From: Curvibacter sp. GWA2_64_110
Lineage (GTDB): Bacteria; Pseudomonadota; Gammaproteobacteria; Burkholderiales; Burkholderiaceae_C
Length of the DNA: 50,468 nt
Direction: 5' to 3'
Assembly (NCBI GenBank): GCA_001797315.1
Contig: MGPC01000039.1
Location: 1 to 50,468 of the forward strand
Under the pieces are notes generated by a model that did not search any database, was not told the origin of the DNA, and saw only the letters and a program-made list of their open reading frames with translations. This document shows positions 1 to 10,087 of this stretch, piece by piece. The position numbers were made by a program, and so were the translations under genes. Numbering within the stretch: position 1 is the first letter of the stretch; each line of letters opens with the position of its first letter.

Positions 1-2078
<2,078 letters not shown>

Positions 2079-2105
2079 GCTCAACGGCCGCTCAAGAAGC
2101 GTGAT

Positions 2106-2166
2106 TTGCTATTGATTCAGTAGCTTCTCGCGCTTTCTAATCAAGGGCTGTGGCCCTGTTTGATGC
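2106..2166 (+). repeat. Comamonadaceae-type intergenic repeat, copy 1
   Basis: This copy begins TTGCTATTGATTCAGTAGC and ends AAGGGCTGTGGCCCTGTTTGATGC-like. It shares an exact 18-base core (TGCTATTGATTCAGTAGC) and a similar tail (AAGGGCT, GGCC, TTTGATGC) with the copy at 15696-15755. A more diverged relative is at 38857-38904. The AGGGC/GCCCT part can form a small hairpin. Repeats of this look are frequent between genes in Comamonadaceae as I recall them. Like copy 2, it is followed directly by an intrinsic terminator. Confidence 0.75.
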
Positions 2167-2173
2167 AAAAAAG

Positions 2174-2208
2174 AACCCGCCACCTGCACATGCAGGCGGC
2201 GGGTTTTT
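2174..2208. terminator. Intrinsic terminator between convergent clpB and LysR genes
   Basis: The stem pairs AACCCGCC with GGCGGGTT, with an inner CTGCA/TGCAG stem. A T-run follows on the plus strand and an A-rich run precedes it, so it could terminate both clpB and the opposing LysR gene. Confidence 0.85.
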
Positions 2209-2243
2209 CATGAGGGGTACACCGGGGCCGGTGGTGGGCGGTT

Positions 2244-3128
2244 TCATTCCTGGAACAGATCCGCCATCTGCGACCGCAGCCAGCGGTTCGCCGGATCGTG
2301 CTGGTAGCGCTCGTGCCAGTGCTGCTTGATCATGAAGCTGGGGAACGCGATGGGCGGCGCCAGCAGCTTCACCTGCGCAATGCGCACCAGCGTCTGGGCC
2401 ACGCGCACGGGCACGGTGGCGACCAGGTCCGTGTTGGCCAGCAGGTTGCCCAGGCCCGGCAGGGTGGGCAAGGAGAGGGCGATCTTCCGCTGGATGCCCT
2501 TGCGCGTGAGTGTCTTCTCGACCAGGTCCTGCCCGGTTCCTGCGGCCGTGATGACCACGTGGCTTTCGCGCTTGTAGAGGTTTTCCGTCATGCGTGCGCC
2601 GATGCGCGGGTGCGTCTTGCGCACGACGCAGGCGAAGTTCTGCTGGAACAGGTTCTGCTGGAAGAAGCCTGCATCCAGCTCCGGCATGAAGCCCACCGCC
2701 AGGTCCGAGTCGCCGGACTCCAGCAGGCTCGCCGTGTCCGGTGTGATTCTCAAAATTTCAATCTGCACTGATGGTGCCAGTTCGTTGACGCGATTGATCA
2801 GCGAGGGCAGGAACTCCAGGTGGCTGAAGTCCGTCATGCTGATGCGGAACTGCCGCTCCGAACGCGCCGGGTCGAAGACCACCTGTTGCCGCGTGGCCGC
2901 TTGCAGGATCTGCAACGCCTGGCGCAGCGGCTTGACCAGCTCCTTGGCATGGGGGGTGGGCTCCATGCCCTTGGAGGTGCGCACGAACAGCGGGTCGTTG
3001 AACTGGTGGCGCAGGCGGCCCAGGGCCAGGCTGACGGAGGTCTGGGGCAGGTCCAGGTTTTGCCCTGCGCGGGTGACACTCTTGGTCTTGTAGATCTCGT
3101 CGAAGATGGCAAGCAGTCGCATGTCCAT
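2244..3128 (-). CDS. LysR-family transcriptional regulator
   Basis: This 294-residue protein has an N-terminal winged helix-turn-helix (about residues 1-60; SVTRAGQNLDLPQTSVSLAL is the HTH) and a LysR-type effector-binding domain from about residue 90. The ATG at 3128 is preceded by AGGAA at a suitable distance on the minus strand. It is transcribed divergently from the Bug binding protein and FAD oxidoreductase at 3284-5613, which it most likely controls. Family knowledge says it binds a T-N11-A palindrome and responds to a small ligand; a candidate site is at 3158-3176. The ligand is unknown. It may be the compound bound by the neighbouring periplasmic protein, but that is inference. Confidence 0.92.
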   Translation of the reverse strand: MDMRLLAIFDEIYKTKSVTRAGQNLDLPQTSVSLALGRLRHQFNDPLFVRTSKGMEPTPHAKELVKPLRQALQILQAATRQQVVFDPARSERQFRISMTDFSHLEFLPSLINRVNELAPSVQIEILRITPDTASLLESGDSDLAVGFMPELDAGFFQQNLFQQNFACVVRKTHPRIGARMTENLYKRESHVVITAAGTGQDLVEKTLTRKGIQRKIALSLPTLPGLGNLLANTDLVATVPVRVAQTLVRIAQVKLLAPPIAFPSFMIKQHWHERYQHDPANRWLRSQMADLFQE

Positions 3129-3157
3129 TATTCAAATTCCTGCTGATATTTATTTTG

Positions 3158-3176
3158 ATTATGCGATGGACGTAAT
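3158..3176. promoter_or_regulatory. Candidate LysR box between divergent genes
   Basis: The imperfect inverted repeat ATTATG-N7-CGTAAT lies between the divergent LysR gene (start 3128) and the Bug gene (start 3284). It contains the T-N11-A arrangement typical of LysR sites. The assignment rests only on position and symmetry. Confidence 0.4.
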
Positions 3177-3283
3177 AGTGGTCTGTGATTAATCTTGCGT
3201 TTGCTGCGCCGTGCGCGCAGCCGCTGCCCCGTGGCGGCGTCCAGTTGCAAGAACCACCCCGTTGAGTGAACAAGGAGATTTCC

Positions 3284-4264
3284 ATGCCTGTCCATCTGCA
3301 AAAACGTGCCTGGCTCGGCGCCCTGGCGTTGCTTGGCCTGCTTGCCAGCACGCCGCCCGCATGGGCAGAAACCTGGCCGAGCAAGCCGGTGCACCTGCTG
3401 GTGGGCTTCCCCGGCGGCTCCACACCTGACGGCGCGGCACGCGCCATTGCCGAGCCGCTGTCCAAGGCACTGGGTCAACCGGTGATCGTCGAGAACAAGG
3501 TCGGTTCTTCCGGCAACATTGCCACCGCCCAGATCGCCAGGGCGGATGATGACCACACCTTGGGCATCGTCATCAACGGCAACCTGACGTCGGCCAAGAT
3601 GCTGTTCCCCAAGTTGCCTTACGACCCCGCGCGTGATTTCACCTATCTGACCTTGGTCGGTACCGCGCCGCTGGTGCTGGTGGCGCAACCCGATGCGCCC
3701 AGCGGCAAAGCCTTTTTCAGTGCGGCTGTTGCGGCCGGTGACAAATGGAACTACGGCTCGGTTGGCACCGGTTCGGTGGCCCATCTGGGCATGGAGTTGC
3801 TGAAAGCCCGTGTTCCGGGCCTCGCTGCGGTGCACGTGCCTTACCAGGGCAACCCCTTTGTCGTGACGGCCCTGCTGGGCAAGCAGATCGAGATGGCGCT
3901 CATGCCGCCGGGCATTGCACTGCCGCAGATCAAGGCGGGAAAGCTGAAAGCCATCGGCATCACCAGTGGCCGTAGCACGCTGGCGCCGGAGGTCCCGCCG
4001 CTGGGGGAAGCGGGCGTGAAGGATTTTCAGCTCGAAGTGTGGACGGCGCTGGTGGGGCCAGCCAAGCTCAGCAAGGCCGCGCAGGACCGTCTGGCCATCG
4101 TGCTGCCCGCTGTGCTGCAGGACGCTGGCGTACGCCAGAAGCTGTTCGGCCAGGGCTGGCAGGCGCCGGCCACGGCCTCGTCGCTTGCGCTGAAGTCGCG
4201 CGTCCAGGACGAGGCGAAGATCATGCAGAACATCATCACCAGCCGCGGCATCAAGATCGAATGA
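3284..4264 (+). CDS. Bug-family (TctC-like) periplasmic binding protein
   Basis: The product is 326 residues from ATG 3284, chosen over the upstream in-frame GTG 3266 because AAGGAG at 3272-3277 is correctly spaced. The first 26 residues form a Sec signal peptide ending ...PPAWA, cleaved before ETWPSKPVHLL. The mature protein has family hallmarks: VGFPGGSTPDGAAR, QPVIVENKVGSSGNIA and a late KLKAIGITS block. Bug proteins bind carboxylates, amides or aromatic acids in the periplasm. No TctA/TctB membrane genes are nearby, so it is either served by a distant permease or acts as a sensor. Its stop overlaps the FAD oxidoreductase start by 4 bases, implying co-translation. Confidence 0.92.
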   Translation: MPVHLQKRAWLGALALLGLLASTPPAWAETWPSKPVHLLVGFPGGSTPDGAARAIAEPLSKALGQPVIVENKVGSSGNIATAQIARADDDHTLGIVINGNLTSAKMLFPKLPYDPARDFTYLTLVGTAPLVLVAQPDAPSGKAFFSAAVAAGDKWNYGSVGTGSVAHLGMELLKARVPGLAAVHVPYQGNPFVVTALLGKQIEMALMPPGIALPQIKAGKLKAIGITSGRSTLAPEVPPLGEAGVKDFQLEVWTALVGPAKLSKAAQDRLAIVLPAVLQDAGVRQKLFGQGWQAPATASSLALKSRVQDEAKIMQNIITSRGIKIE

Positions 4265-5613
4265 GCAAGCAACCATCCATGCAGGAGCCCAGCCGCAGTC
4301 TGCCCATTTACGGCGAATATGACGTGGTGGTGGTCGGCGGTGGGCCGGCCGGTCTGGCTGCTGCGGTGAGCGCCGCGCGCCATGGCGCCCGCACGCTGCT
4401 GGTGGAGCGCTACGGTTTTCTGGGCGGCATGGGCACGGCGGGCGGGGTGACCAATTTCGCTGGTCTTTACGGACGACGCAACGGCGACATGCAGCAGCTC
4501 GTTCATGGCGTGGTCAATGACCTGCTGGCACGCATGGAGGCCCTGGGCGGCTTGAACAAGCCGCAGGATGGCATGCAAGGTCGGATCCGCGTGCGCTCCT
4601 ATGACACCTCCATCTACAAGTGTGCTGCCGACCAGTTGCTGCTGGCCACCGGGGTTGAGATTCTTTTCCATGCCTACGCGGCATCCGTTTTGAAGGATGC
4701 CGATCGCATTGAAGCCCTGGTGGTGGAAACCAAATCCGGGCGCCAGGCGATACGCGGCCAGGTCTTCATTGATTGCTCGGGCGACGCCGATGTGGCCGCT
4801 TTTGCCGGCGTGCCGTATGAGGTGGGCGATGGCCACGGCAGCGGCTTGTTTCCGACCACCATGTTCCGCGTCGGCCATGTGGACGCGCCCGTCGCGCTGG
4901 CCGCCATCGGTGAATTCAGCGCGATCAACGACTACATGGCGCGCGCGCAAGCCGCGTACCCCGGACGTTACGCATTTCCCCGGCTTGGTGCCATCATCCG
5001 ACCGCAAATCAACCCAACCGAATGGCGCGCCAATGTGACGCAGGTGAAAAATTCCCAAGGGCACGCCATGAACGGCGTGGACGCCCGGGAGTTGAGCGCG
5101 GGAGAGCTGGAAGGCCGGCGTCAAGTCGTCAATTACTTTGAATTCCTGCGTGAACAGATTCCTGGTTTTTCAAAAGCGCAAATCGTGGAAATCGCGCCAC
5201 AGGTCGGCATTCGCGAGACGCGGCGCATCGAAGGGCTGTATGCGCTGACCAGGGAAGACATTCTGGGCTCGGCACGGTTTGAGGACAGCATCGGCATCAA
5301 CGCCTGGCCCATGGAATTACACCAGGACGGCCGCATTGACTGGGGTTTCCCGCGCGATGCCAATCGAAGCTACAACGACCTGCCGTGGCGCATGCTGGTG
5401 CCGCGTGCCGTCAGCAACCTGCTGGTGGCCGGCCGCTGTGCCTCGATGACGCACGAAGGCCAATCGGCGGCGCGCGCCAGTGGCGGCTGCTTCGTCATGG
5501 GGCAGGCCGCGGGTACGGCGGCTGCCATGGCAGGGGGGCAACCCATGCAGACGCTGGATGTGGCCCGCTTGCAAGCGCAATTGACGCGCGATGGCGCCTC
5601 GATTGAGCGCTGA
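4261..5613 (+). CDS. FAD-dependent oxidoreductase (FAD_oxidored family)
   Basis: The protein is 450 residues from ATG 4261, which overlaps the preceding TGA (ATGA). An N-terminal Rossmann fold carries the dinucleotide motif GGGPAG (residues 26-31) and the acidic residue of LLVERYG that normally contacts the FAD ribose. YGFLGGMGTAGG follows, typical of the FAD-dependent oxidoreductase family PF12831, and a C-terminal block LLVAGRCAS...GQAAGTAAA closes the FAD site. The substrate is unknown. Co-transcription with a Bug binding protein under a divergent LysR regulator suggests oxidation of an imported organic acid. It converges on the MFS gene at 5653. Confidence 0.88.
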   Translation: MSKQPSMQEPSRSLPIYGEYDVVVVGGGPAGLAAAVSAARHGARTLLVERYGFLGGMGTAGGVTNFAGLYGRRNGDMQQLVHGVVNDLLARMEALGGLNKPQDGMQGRIRVRSYDTSIYKCAADQLLLATGVEILFHAYAASVLKDADRIEALVVETKSGRQAIRGQVFIDCSGDADVAAFAGVPYEVGDGHGSGLFPTTMFRVGHVDAPVALAAIGEFSAINDYMARAQAAYPGRYAFPRLGAIIRPQINPTEWRANVTQVKNSQGHAMNGVDARELSAGELEGRRQVVNYFEFLREQIPGFSKAQIVEIAPQVGIRETRRIEGLYALTREDILGSARFEDSIGINAWPMELHQDGRIDWGFPRDANRSYNDLPWRMLVPRAVSNLLVAGRCASMTHEGQSAARASGGCFVMGQAAGTAAAMAGGQPMQTLDVARLQAQLTRDGASIER

Positions 5614-5619
5614 GATCCC

Positions 5620-5637
5620 CCAGCGCCAAGACGCTGG
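5620..5637. terminator. Possible hairpin between convergent genes
   Basis: A perfect 6-bp stem, CCAGCG-CCAAGA-CGCTGG, lies in the short gap between the FAD oxidoreductase and the opposing MFS gene. There is no T-tract, so termination is uncertain. Confidence 0.35.
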
Positions 5638-5652
5638 CCATCACGGAGGCCG

Positions 5653-6879
5653 CTATGAGCGCAAGGGCACCTTCAGCCAGACACGCCCGACGGCCAGATG
5701 CGCCAGCAGGGCGATGACGCCGTTGAGCAGCAGGGCTTCCCGCACACCCAGCAGGTGCACCGTGATGCCCGTCACCAGGCTACCCAGCGCCATGCCGCCG
5801 CGCATGGAGAGCATGAACAGGCTGACCGTCTGGCCGCGTATGCGCGCCGGTGCACTCGATTGCAGCAGTGCATTGGCCGAGGCGTTGCTGGCCGTCATCG
5901 TTATGCCGGCCAGTACCATCAGCGCGGGCAGGCCCCAAGTCCAGGGGTTGAGCGCGGCCAACACCACGATGGCACCGTAGCCCGCTGCAAACCAGGTGCT
6001 GAGCGGGCGCCGGTCATGCAGCGGATTGACGGCCAACAAACCGGTCGCCCCGATCAGGCCGCCCACACCAAAAGCGCCTAGCGCCGTACTGAACTGGCCC
6101 GCACTGGCGTGGAACACATCCTTCACCAGGACAGGAGTGAAGGTGATGAGCGGCGCACTGAGCAAGGACGTCAAAAAAACCGTGAGCAGCGCGCCGCGCA
6201 GACCCGGCTCGTGCAACACCTCGCGCACGCCGGCTTTCAGCTTGTGCCGGTCGATCCCGCCGGTGCCGGCGGGTGCGGGCGTGCCGCGTGGCAGGATCCA
6301 CAAGGCCACCAGGATGAAGGGGACATACGACGCTGCGCTGACCGCAAACGCCCCGGCCAAGCCCACGCTGGCCATCAGCACCCCGGCCACCGCCGGCCCC
6401 AGAATGCGCGAGAGGTTGAACTGCGTGGTGTTCAAGGCAATGCCGGACGGGATCTGTTCGCGCTCGACGATGGAGGGCACGATCGACTGGAAGGACGGCA
6501 TCGACAGTGCATCGGTGACGCCCACCACCAGTGAGAGCACGATCACCATCCAGGGCTGCACCATCCCCAGGACGAGCAGGATCACCAGCAACACCGGGCA
6601 CAGCATCTGGATGGACTGGAAGACGGCGATGATGCGCCGGCGGTCCCCATGGTCAGCCAGCGCGCCGCCCACCAAGATGAGCAGCAGCACCGGGGCGCCC
6701 AGGGCAAAGGCATCGAGCCCGAGCAGGAAGGGCGAGGCGCCCAGGCTCAACATCAGCCACGGCTGTGCCACCTGCTGCGCCCAGGTGCCGATATTGGCCA
6801 GCAGACTGGCAAACCAGAAGGTGCCAAAGCGCCGCGTGCCGAGCAGGCGAAGGGAATTTCGGAAGGCGACGTTGGGCAT
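5653..6879 (-). CDS. MFS transporter (exporter type)
   Basis: From the ATG at 6879 (MPNVAFRNSLRLLG) the product is 408 residues with about 12 hydrophobic segments. It has the loop 2-3 motif GGALADHGDRRR, characteristic of MFS_3/EntS-like exporters, and a second-half counterpart around LLAVNPLHDRRPLS. The inner-membrane substrate is unknown. The start is uncertain: no good ribosome site precedes 6879, in-frame GTG 6909 and TTG 6915 lie behind a GAGGT at 6920-6924, and the frame stays open to ATG 7143 through an 8-bp tandem repeat. Translation of the repeat would give a Ser/Leu/Pro/Phe 8-residue period that looks artificial. See the tandem-repeat finding for possible slippage effects. Confidence 0.88.
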   Translation of the reverse strand: MPNVAFRNSLRLLGTRRFGTFWFASLLANIGTWAQQVAQPWLMLSLGASPFLLGLDAFALGAPVLLLILVGGALADHGDRRRIIAVFQSIQMLCPVLLVILLVLGMVQPWMVIVLSLVVGVTDALSMPSFQSIVPSIVEREQIPSGIALNTTQFNLSRILGPAVAGVLMASVGLAGAFAVSAASYVPFILVALWILPRGTPAPAGTGGIDRHKLKAGVREVLHEPGLRGALLTVFLTSLLSAPLITFTPVLVKDVFHASAGQFSTALGAFGVGGLIGATGLLAVNPLHDRRPLSTWFAAGYGAIVVLAALNPWTWGLPALMVLAGITMTASNASANALLQSSAPARIRGQTVSLFMLSMRGGMALGSLVTGITVHLLGVREALLLNGVIALLAHLAVGRVWLKVPLRS

Positions 6880-6990
6880 GGGGAAGGGCAGGCGTGCACG
6901 GGTCGGCACAGACAAGCTTACCTCACGGATTTCAGGGCGTCTTGGCCGCTCAGCTTCGAGAAGTTCTAAGTTGCCGATTGGCCGGAGCGA

Positions 6991-7070
6991 GGAAGAGAGG
7001 AAGAGAGGAAGAGAGGAAGAGAGGAAGAGAGGAAGAGAGGAAGAGAGGAAGAGAGGAAGAGAGGAAGAGT
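6991..7070. repeat. Tandem repeat of GGAAGAGA, ten copies
   Basis: Ten head-to-tail 8-base units (GGAAGAGA) fill this stretch; only the last base of the last copy differs (T). It lies 112 bases upstream of the likely MFS start and inside its upstream open frame. The unit length is not a multiple of three, so slippage would change the frame of anything starting upstream, or the spacing to a promoter. The 430 bases between 6879 and 7310 otherwise hold only the promoter region of the plus-strand operon. Confidence 0.97.
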
Positions 7071-7260
7071 GCCTTTTCTTGCACGAGCAGGGGGACGTCC
7101 TGGGGTTTATGTAATGTGACTGCTTTCGACACGTTGCGGACATCTGAGTCGTCTGCTCATCGCTGGCTCAGAAATTCGGGGTGGCTTCAACGCACTCCAA
7201 TTTCTGATTGCAATGTCCTCTTGCATTTATTTGCGTACAAGACGGCCTGCAGTTCTTTCT

Positions 7261-7276
7261 TGGCACACATTTTGCA
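7261..7276 (+). promoter_or_regulatory. Sigma-54 (RpoN) promoter of the allophanate hydrolase/ABC operon
   Basis: TGGCACACATTTTGCA matches the sigma-54 consensus TGGCACG-N4-TTGCA at every fixed position but one. The invariant GG (7262-7263) and GC (7274-7275) are exactly ten bases apart. The predicted start is near 7287, 23 bases before the ATG at 7310. RpoN control fits a nitrogen-acquisition operon. I did not see a convincing NtrC enhancer site upstream, so the activator is unknown. Confidence 0.75.
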
Positions 7277-7284
7277 TCTACGCA

Positions 7285-7292
7285 TGTATACA
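7285..7292. promoter_or_regulatory. Candidate GntR/FCD operator at the predicted transcription start
   Basis: TGTATACA, a perfect 8-base palindrome of the kind bound by FCD-type GntR regulators, sits over the start point expected from the sigma-54 promoter. The operon ends with such a regulator (13819-14538), so it is the natural candidate ligand of this site. Confidence 0.5.
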
Positions 7293-7309
7293 AGATCGAA
7301 TTTAACAAC

Positions 7310-9046
7310 ATGGTGCACCTCTCAACCATTGCTCATGACTGCCAGGCGCCGGTCGCCGCAGCCCCGCAAGCCTGGATATCACGCTTCGAGCCAGCACTAC
7401 CTGGGACGAGCTCTGGGCCGCTGGCCGGATTGCATTTCGCGGTCAAGGACAACATTGATGCAGCGGGGCAACGCACTACGGCAGCCTGTGCAGCCTTTGC
7501 TTATGAGCCATCCGGCCATTCGACGGTGGTGCACAAACTGCTCGCTTCTGGTGCATCGCTACTGGGCAAGACCAACCTGGATCAGTTTGCCTGCGGCTTG
7601 AATGGCACACGATCACCTTGGGGCGCGGTACCCAATGCCTTCAATCCTTTGTTTGTCTCGGGCGGTTCGAGCTCTGGTTCGGCCTATGTAGTGGCCACGG
7701 GACAGGTGGATTTTTCCTTGGGGACGGACACGGCCGGTTCGGGCCGTGTGCCGGCTGGGCTCAACAACATTGTTGGTCTCAAGCCTTCCAAAGGGTTGAT
7801 CAGCGCGTGCGGTGTACTGCCTGCTGCGCAGAGCGTGGACTGCGTGTCCATCTTCGCTCGCAGCGTGGGCCTGGCGGCACAGGTGCTGGACGCAGCGCGC
7901 GGGTATGACCCGCAAGACCCCTATTCGCGTGAACTCGAGCTGGCTACGCAACCTTTCCCTGCGAGCTTTCGATTCGGTATACCAGATCAGTTGGAGTTTT
8001 ACGGTGATGCGCAGGCTGAGGCCGCTTTCAAGGAGGCGAGGGATCGCCTGTGCAGTCTTGGGGGTGTGGAGGTGCGTATTCCTTTCGAATCTTTCGCTGA
8101 GGCCGCCGCACTGCTTTATGAAAGCGCGCTGGTGGCCGAGCGTTATGCAGCGATTCGCGAGTTCTTCGATACGCACGAAGATCAGGTGATGGAGCCGGTG
8201 CGCAGCATCATCGGCAAGGGGCGCCATTACAGCGCCGCCGATCTCTACGCTGCGCAGACGCAGCTGCGCGCCCTGGGTCAGCGCGCCGCCAAGGCCTGGA
8301 AGAGCATGGATCTGCTGTGTGTCCCCACCGCGCCCACGCACTACACCATCGCGCAGATGCAAGCCGATCCGGTGGTGCTCAACCGCAATCTCGGTGCCTA
8401 TACGAATTTCGTCAACCTGCTCGATTACGCTGCGTTGTCGGTGCCCAGCAGCATCCGTCCCGACGGACTGCCCTTTGGTATCACGCTGATCGGTCCCTGC
8501 GGCAGCGACTGGCAACTGGCCGAGTTGGGGCAGCGATATCACCTTGCCACCGGACTCACGCAAGGCGTCACGGGCGAACCGTTGCCGGCGGAGCAACCCA
8601 TTCCCGGGATCCGTCCGGCAGCAATGGTGAAGGTGGCGGTGGTAGGTGCTCATCTTTCAGGCATGCCGCTTAACAGCCAACTCACTGAGCGCGGTGCACG
8701 TTTGCTGGTGGCCACTGAAACTGCGTCGAACTATCGCTTCTATGCCCTGGCTGACACTGTGCCGCCCAAACCCGGTCTGTTGCGCGTAGCCGAGGGGGAA
8801 GGCGCATGCATACAGATCGAGCTTTGGGAGATGCCGATCGAGCACTACGGATCTTTCGTCGCGCTGGTGCCTGCGCCTCTATCCATAGGTACGCTGAAGC
8901 TGGCGGATGGCAGCAGCGTGCAGGGATTTCTTTGCGAGCCGCAGGCGCTACAGGGTGCGCAGGACATCACGCAATTCGGCGGCTGGCGTGCCTATCTGGC
9001 TTCGCGGCAGGGCTCCGTCGCCTCCACAACCTTTTCCCATCCTTAA
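7310..9046 (+). CDS. atzF: Allophanate hydrolase, AtzF-like
   Basis: It hydrolyses allophanate (urea-1-carboxylate) to ammonia and CO2. From ATG 7310 it is 578 residues; the frame is open upstream, but 7310 lies just after the sigma-54 promoter. The amidase-signature domain has the Ser-cisSer-Lys triad: Lys46 (HFAVKDNID), Ser120 in GGSSSGS and nucleophile Ser144 in TDTAGSGR, with the 74- and 24-residue spacing known for AtzF. A second domain (about residues 440-578; VVGAHLSGMPLN, ASNYRFYALADT, GGWRAYLAS) is the allophanate hydrolase C-terminal domain. Presence of both domains argues against a plain amidase. No urea carboxylase is encoded here, so allophanate should come from the AtzE/AtzH-like enzymes downstream. 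First gene of the operon. Confidence 0.9.
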   Translation: MVHLSTIAHDCQAPVAAAPQAWISRFEPALPGTSSGPLAGLHFAVKDNIDAAGQRTTAACAAFAYEPSGHSTVVHKLLASGASLLGKTNLDQFACGLNGTRSPWGAVPNAFNPLFVSGGSSSGSAYVVATGQVDFSLGTDTAGSGRVPAGLNNIVGLKPSKGLISACGVLPAAQSVDCVSIFARSVGLAAQVLDAARGYDPQDPYSRELELATQPFPASFRFGIPDQLEFYGDAQAEAAFKEARDRLCSLGGVEVRIPFESFAEAAALLYESALVAERYAAIREFFDTHEDQVMEPVRSIIGKGRHYSAADLYAAQTQLRALGQRAAKAWKSMDLLCVPTAPTHYTIAQMQADPVVLNRNLGAYTNFVNLLDYAALSVPSSIRPDGLPFGITLIGPCGSDWQLAELGQRYHLATGLTQGVTGEPLPAEQPIPGIRPAAMVKVAVVGAHLSGMPLNSQLTERGARLLVATETASNYRFYALADTVPPKPGLLRVAEGEGACIQIELWEMPIEHYGSFVALVPAPLSIGTLKLADGSSVQGFLCEPQALQGAQDITQFGGWRAYLASRQGSVASTTFSHP

Positions 9047-9065
9047 CCATCAACAGGAGTGATCC

Positions 9066-10082
9066 ATGAAAGCCACGACTCAAACAACTTTAACCGCAAG
9101 TACCTCGCGTCGTAAATTGATACAGGTGGGTAGTGCCAGCCTTGCGCTGGCGGCGCTGGGCGCGCCCATGCTGGTGCGTGCGCAAAGCGGCCCCAAGATT
9201 CGCATCGGCTACTGGCCCATCGCGGCGGGCCTGCCTTTTTATGCGGCTATCGAGCGCGGCTACTTCAAGGAGGCTGGTCTGGATGTGGAAGCCCTGCGCT
9301 TCGCCGGTGCCCAGCAGGTGATGGAGGCCGTGTTGTCCGAACGCGCAGATGGCACTGCCAACGGCACGGGCTCGGCCAACATCGCAATTGGTGAACTGGC
9401 GGCACCGGGCACCTTCAAGATCTTCTGCTCCAACCCCAGCAATGTGAAGAACGTGTTGGACGAGGTGATCGTGCCGGTCAACAGCCCGGCCAAGACCATG
9501 GCTGACCTCAAGGGCAAGCGAATCGGCTCCGGCCCCGGCATCCAGAACGTGACCCTGGCCAAGACCATCCTGGAGCGCGGTGGCGCGACCGGCGCTACCG
9601 TGGTGGAGCTGCCGATAGGTCAGCACGTGGCTGCGTTGGCCGCTGGCCAGCTCGATGGTTGCTACACCCTGGAGCCTACGGGCACCATCGGCCGCCTGAA
9701 CGGTACCACACGTGTGCTGGAAGCCGGCGTGATTGCCAGGTACGTGCTGGGCGATCCCATGGCCCCTTGGTTTGGTGGCTCGGCCTCGCTTTCCTCGGCC
9801 TTCATCAAGAAAAATCCTGATGCGGCAAAGAAATTCATTGCTGCCTACGGCAAGGGGGTTGCCTATGTGCGCGCCAACAACGTGGAGGCGCGCCAGTATC
9901 TCAAGGGTTATACCGCCATCGAGGGCGCACTGACTGCCGAAGTGCCGCTGGCGGCGTACATGATGTACAACGAATTCAAGCCGGCTGACGTCGCCCACTT
10001 TCAGAAGTTCTTCGACCTGTTTGCCGAGAAGGGCATCTTCTCTTCACGCCTGATGGTCGATTCCATGCTCTATAAAGGTTGA
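9066..10082 (+). CDS. ABC transporter substrate-binding protein (NMT1/SsuA type)
   Basis: The product is 338 residues, with AGGAG just before ATG 9066. The N-terminus has a twin-arginine pattern (TSRRKLIQVGSASLALAAL) followed by a hydrophobic stretch ending MLVRAQ, so export is probably by Tat. The mature part resembles NMT1/THI5-like binding proteins: IRIGYWPIAAGLPFYAAIERGYFKEAGL at the start, then a DLKGKRIGSGPG block. Proteins of this fold bind nitrate, sulfonates, thiamine precursors or other small nitrogen compounds. Here the flanking genes suggest a urea- or biuret-like, or ureido, compound; that is inference. It lies directly upstream of its permease. Confidence 0.9.
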   Translation: MKATTQTTLTASTSRRKLIQVGSASLALAALGAPMLVRAQSGPKIRIGYWPIAAGLPFYAAIERGYFKEAGLDVEALRFAGAQQVMEAVLSERADGTANGTGSANIAIGELAAPGTFKIFCSNPSNVKNVLDEVIVPVNSPAKTMADLKGKRIGSGPGIQNVTLAKTILERGGATGATVVELPIGQHVAALAAGQLDGCYTLEPTGTIGRLNGTTRVLEAGVIARYVLGDPMAPWFGGSASLSSAFIKKNPDAAKKFIAAYGKGVAYVRANNVEARQYLKGYTAIEGALTAEVPLAAYMMYNEFKPADVAHFQKFFDLFAEKGIFSSRLMVDSMLYKG

Positions 10083-10087
10083 ACGTC

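Noticed and set aside
4039-4260. Upstream extension of the FAD oxidoreductase
   Set aside because: It would overlap the Bug gene by over 220 bases; the ATG at 4261 overlapping the preceding stop is a better start and places the FAD motif at the usual distance from the N-terminus.
6991-7070. Possible CRISPR array
   Set aside because: The units are 8 bases long, contiguous and without spacers, so this is a simple tandem repeat.
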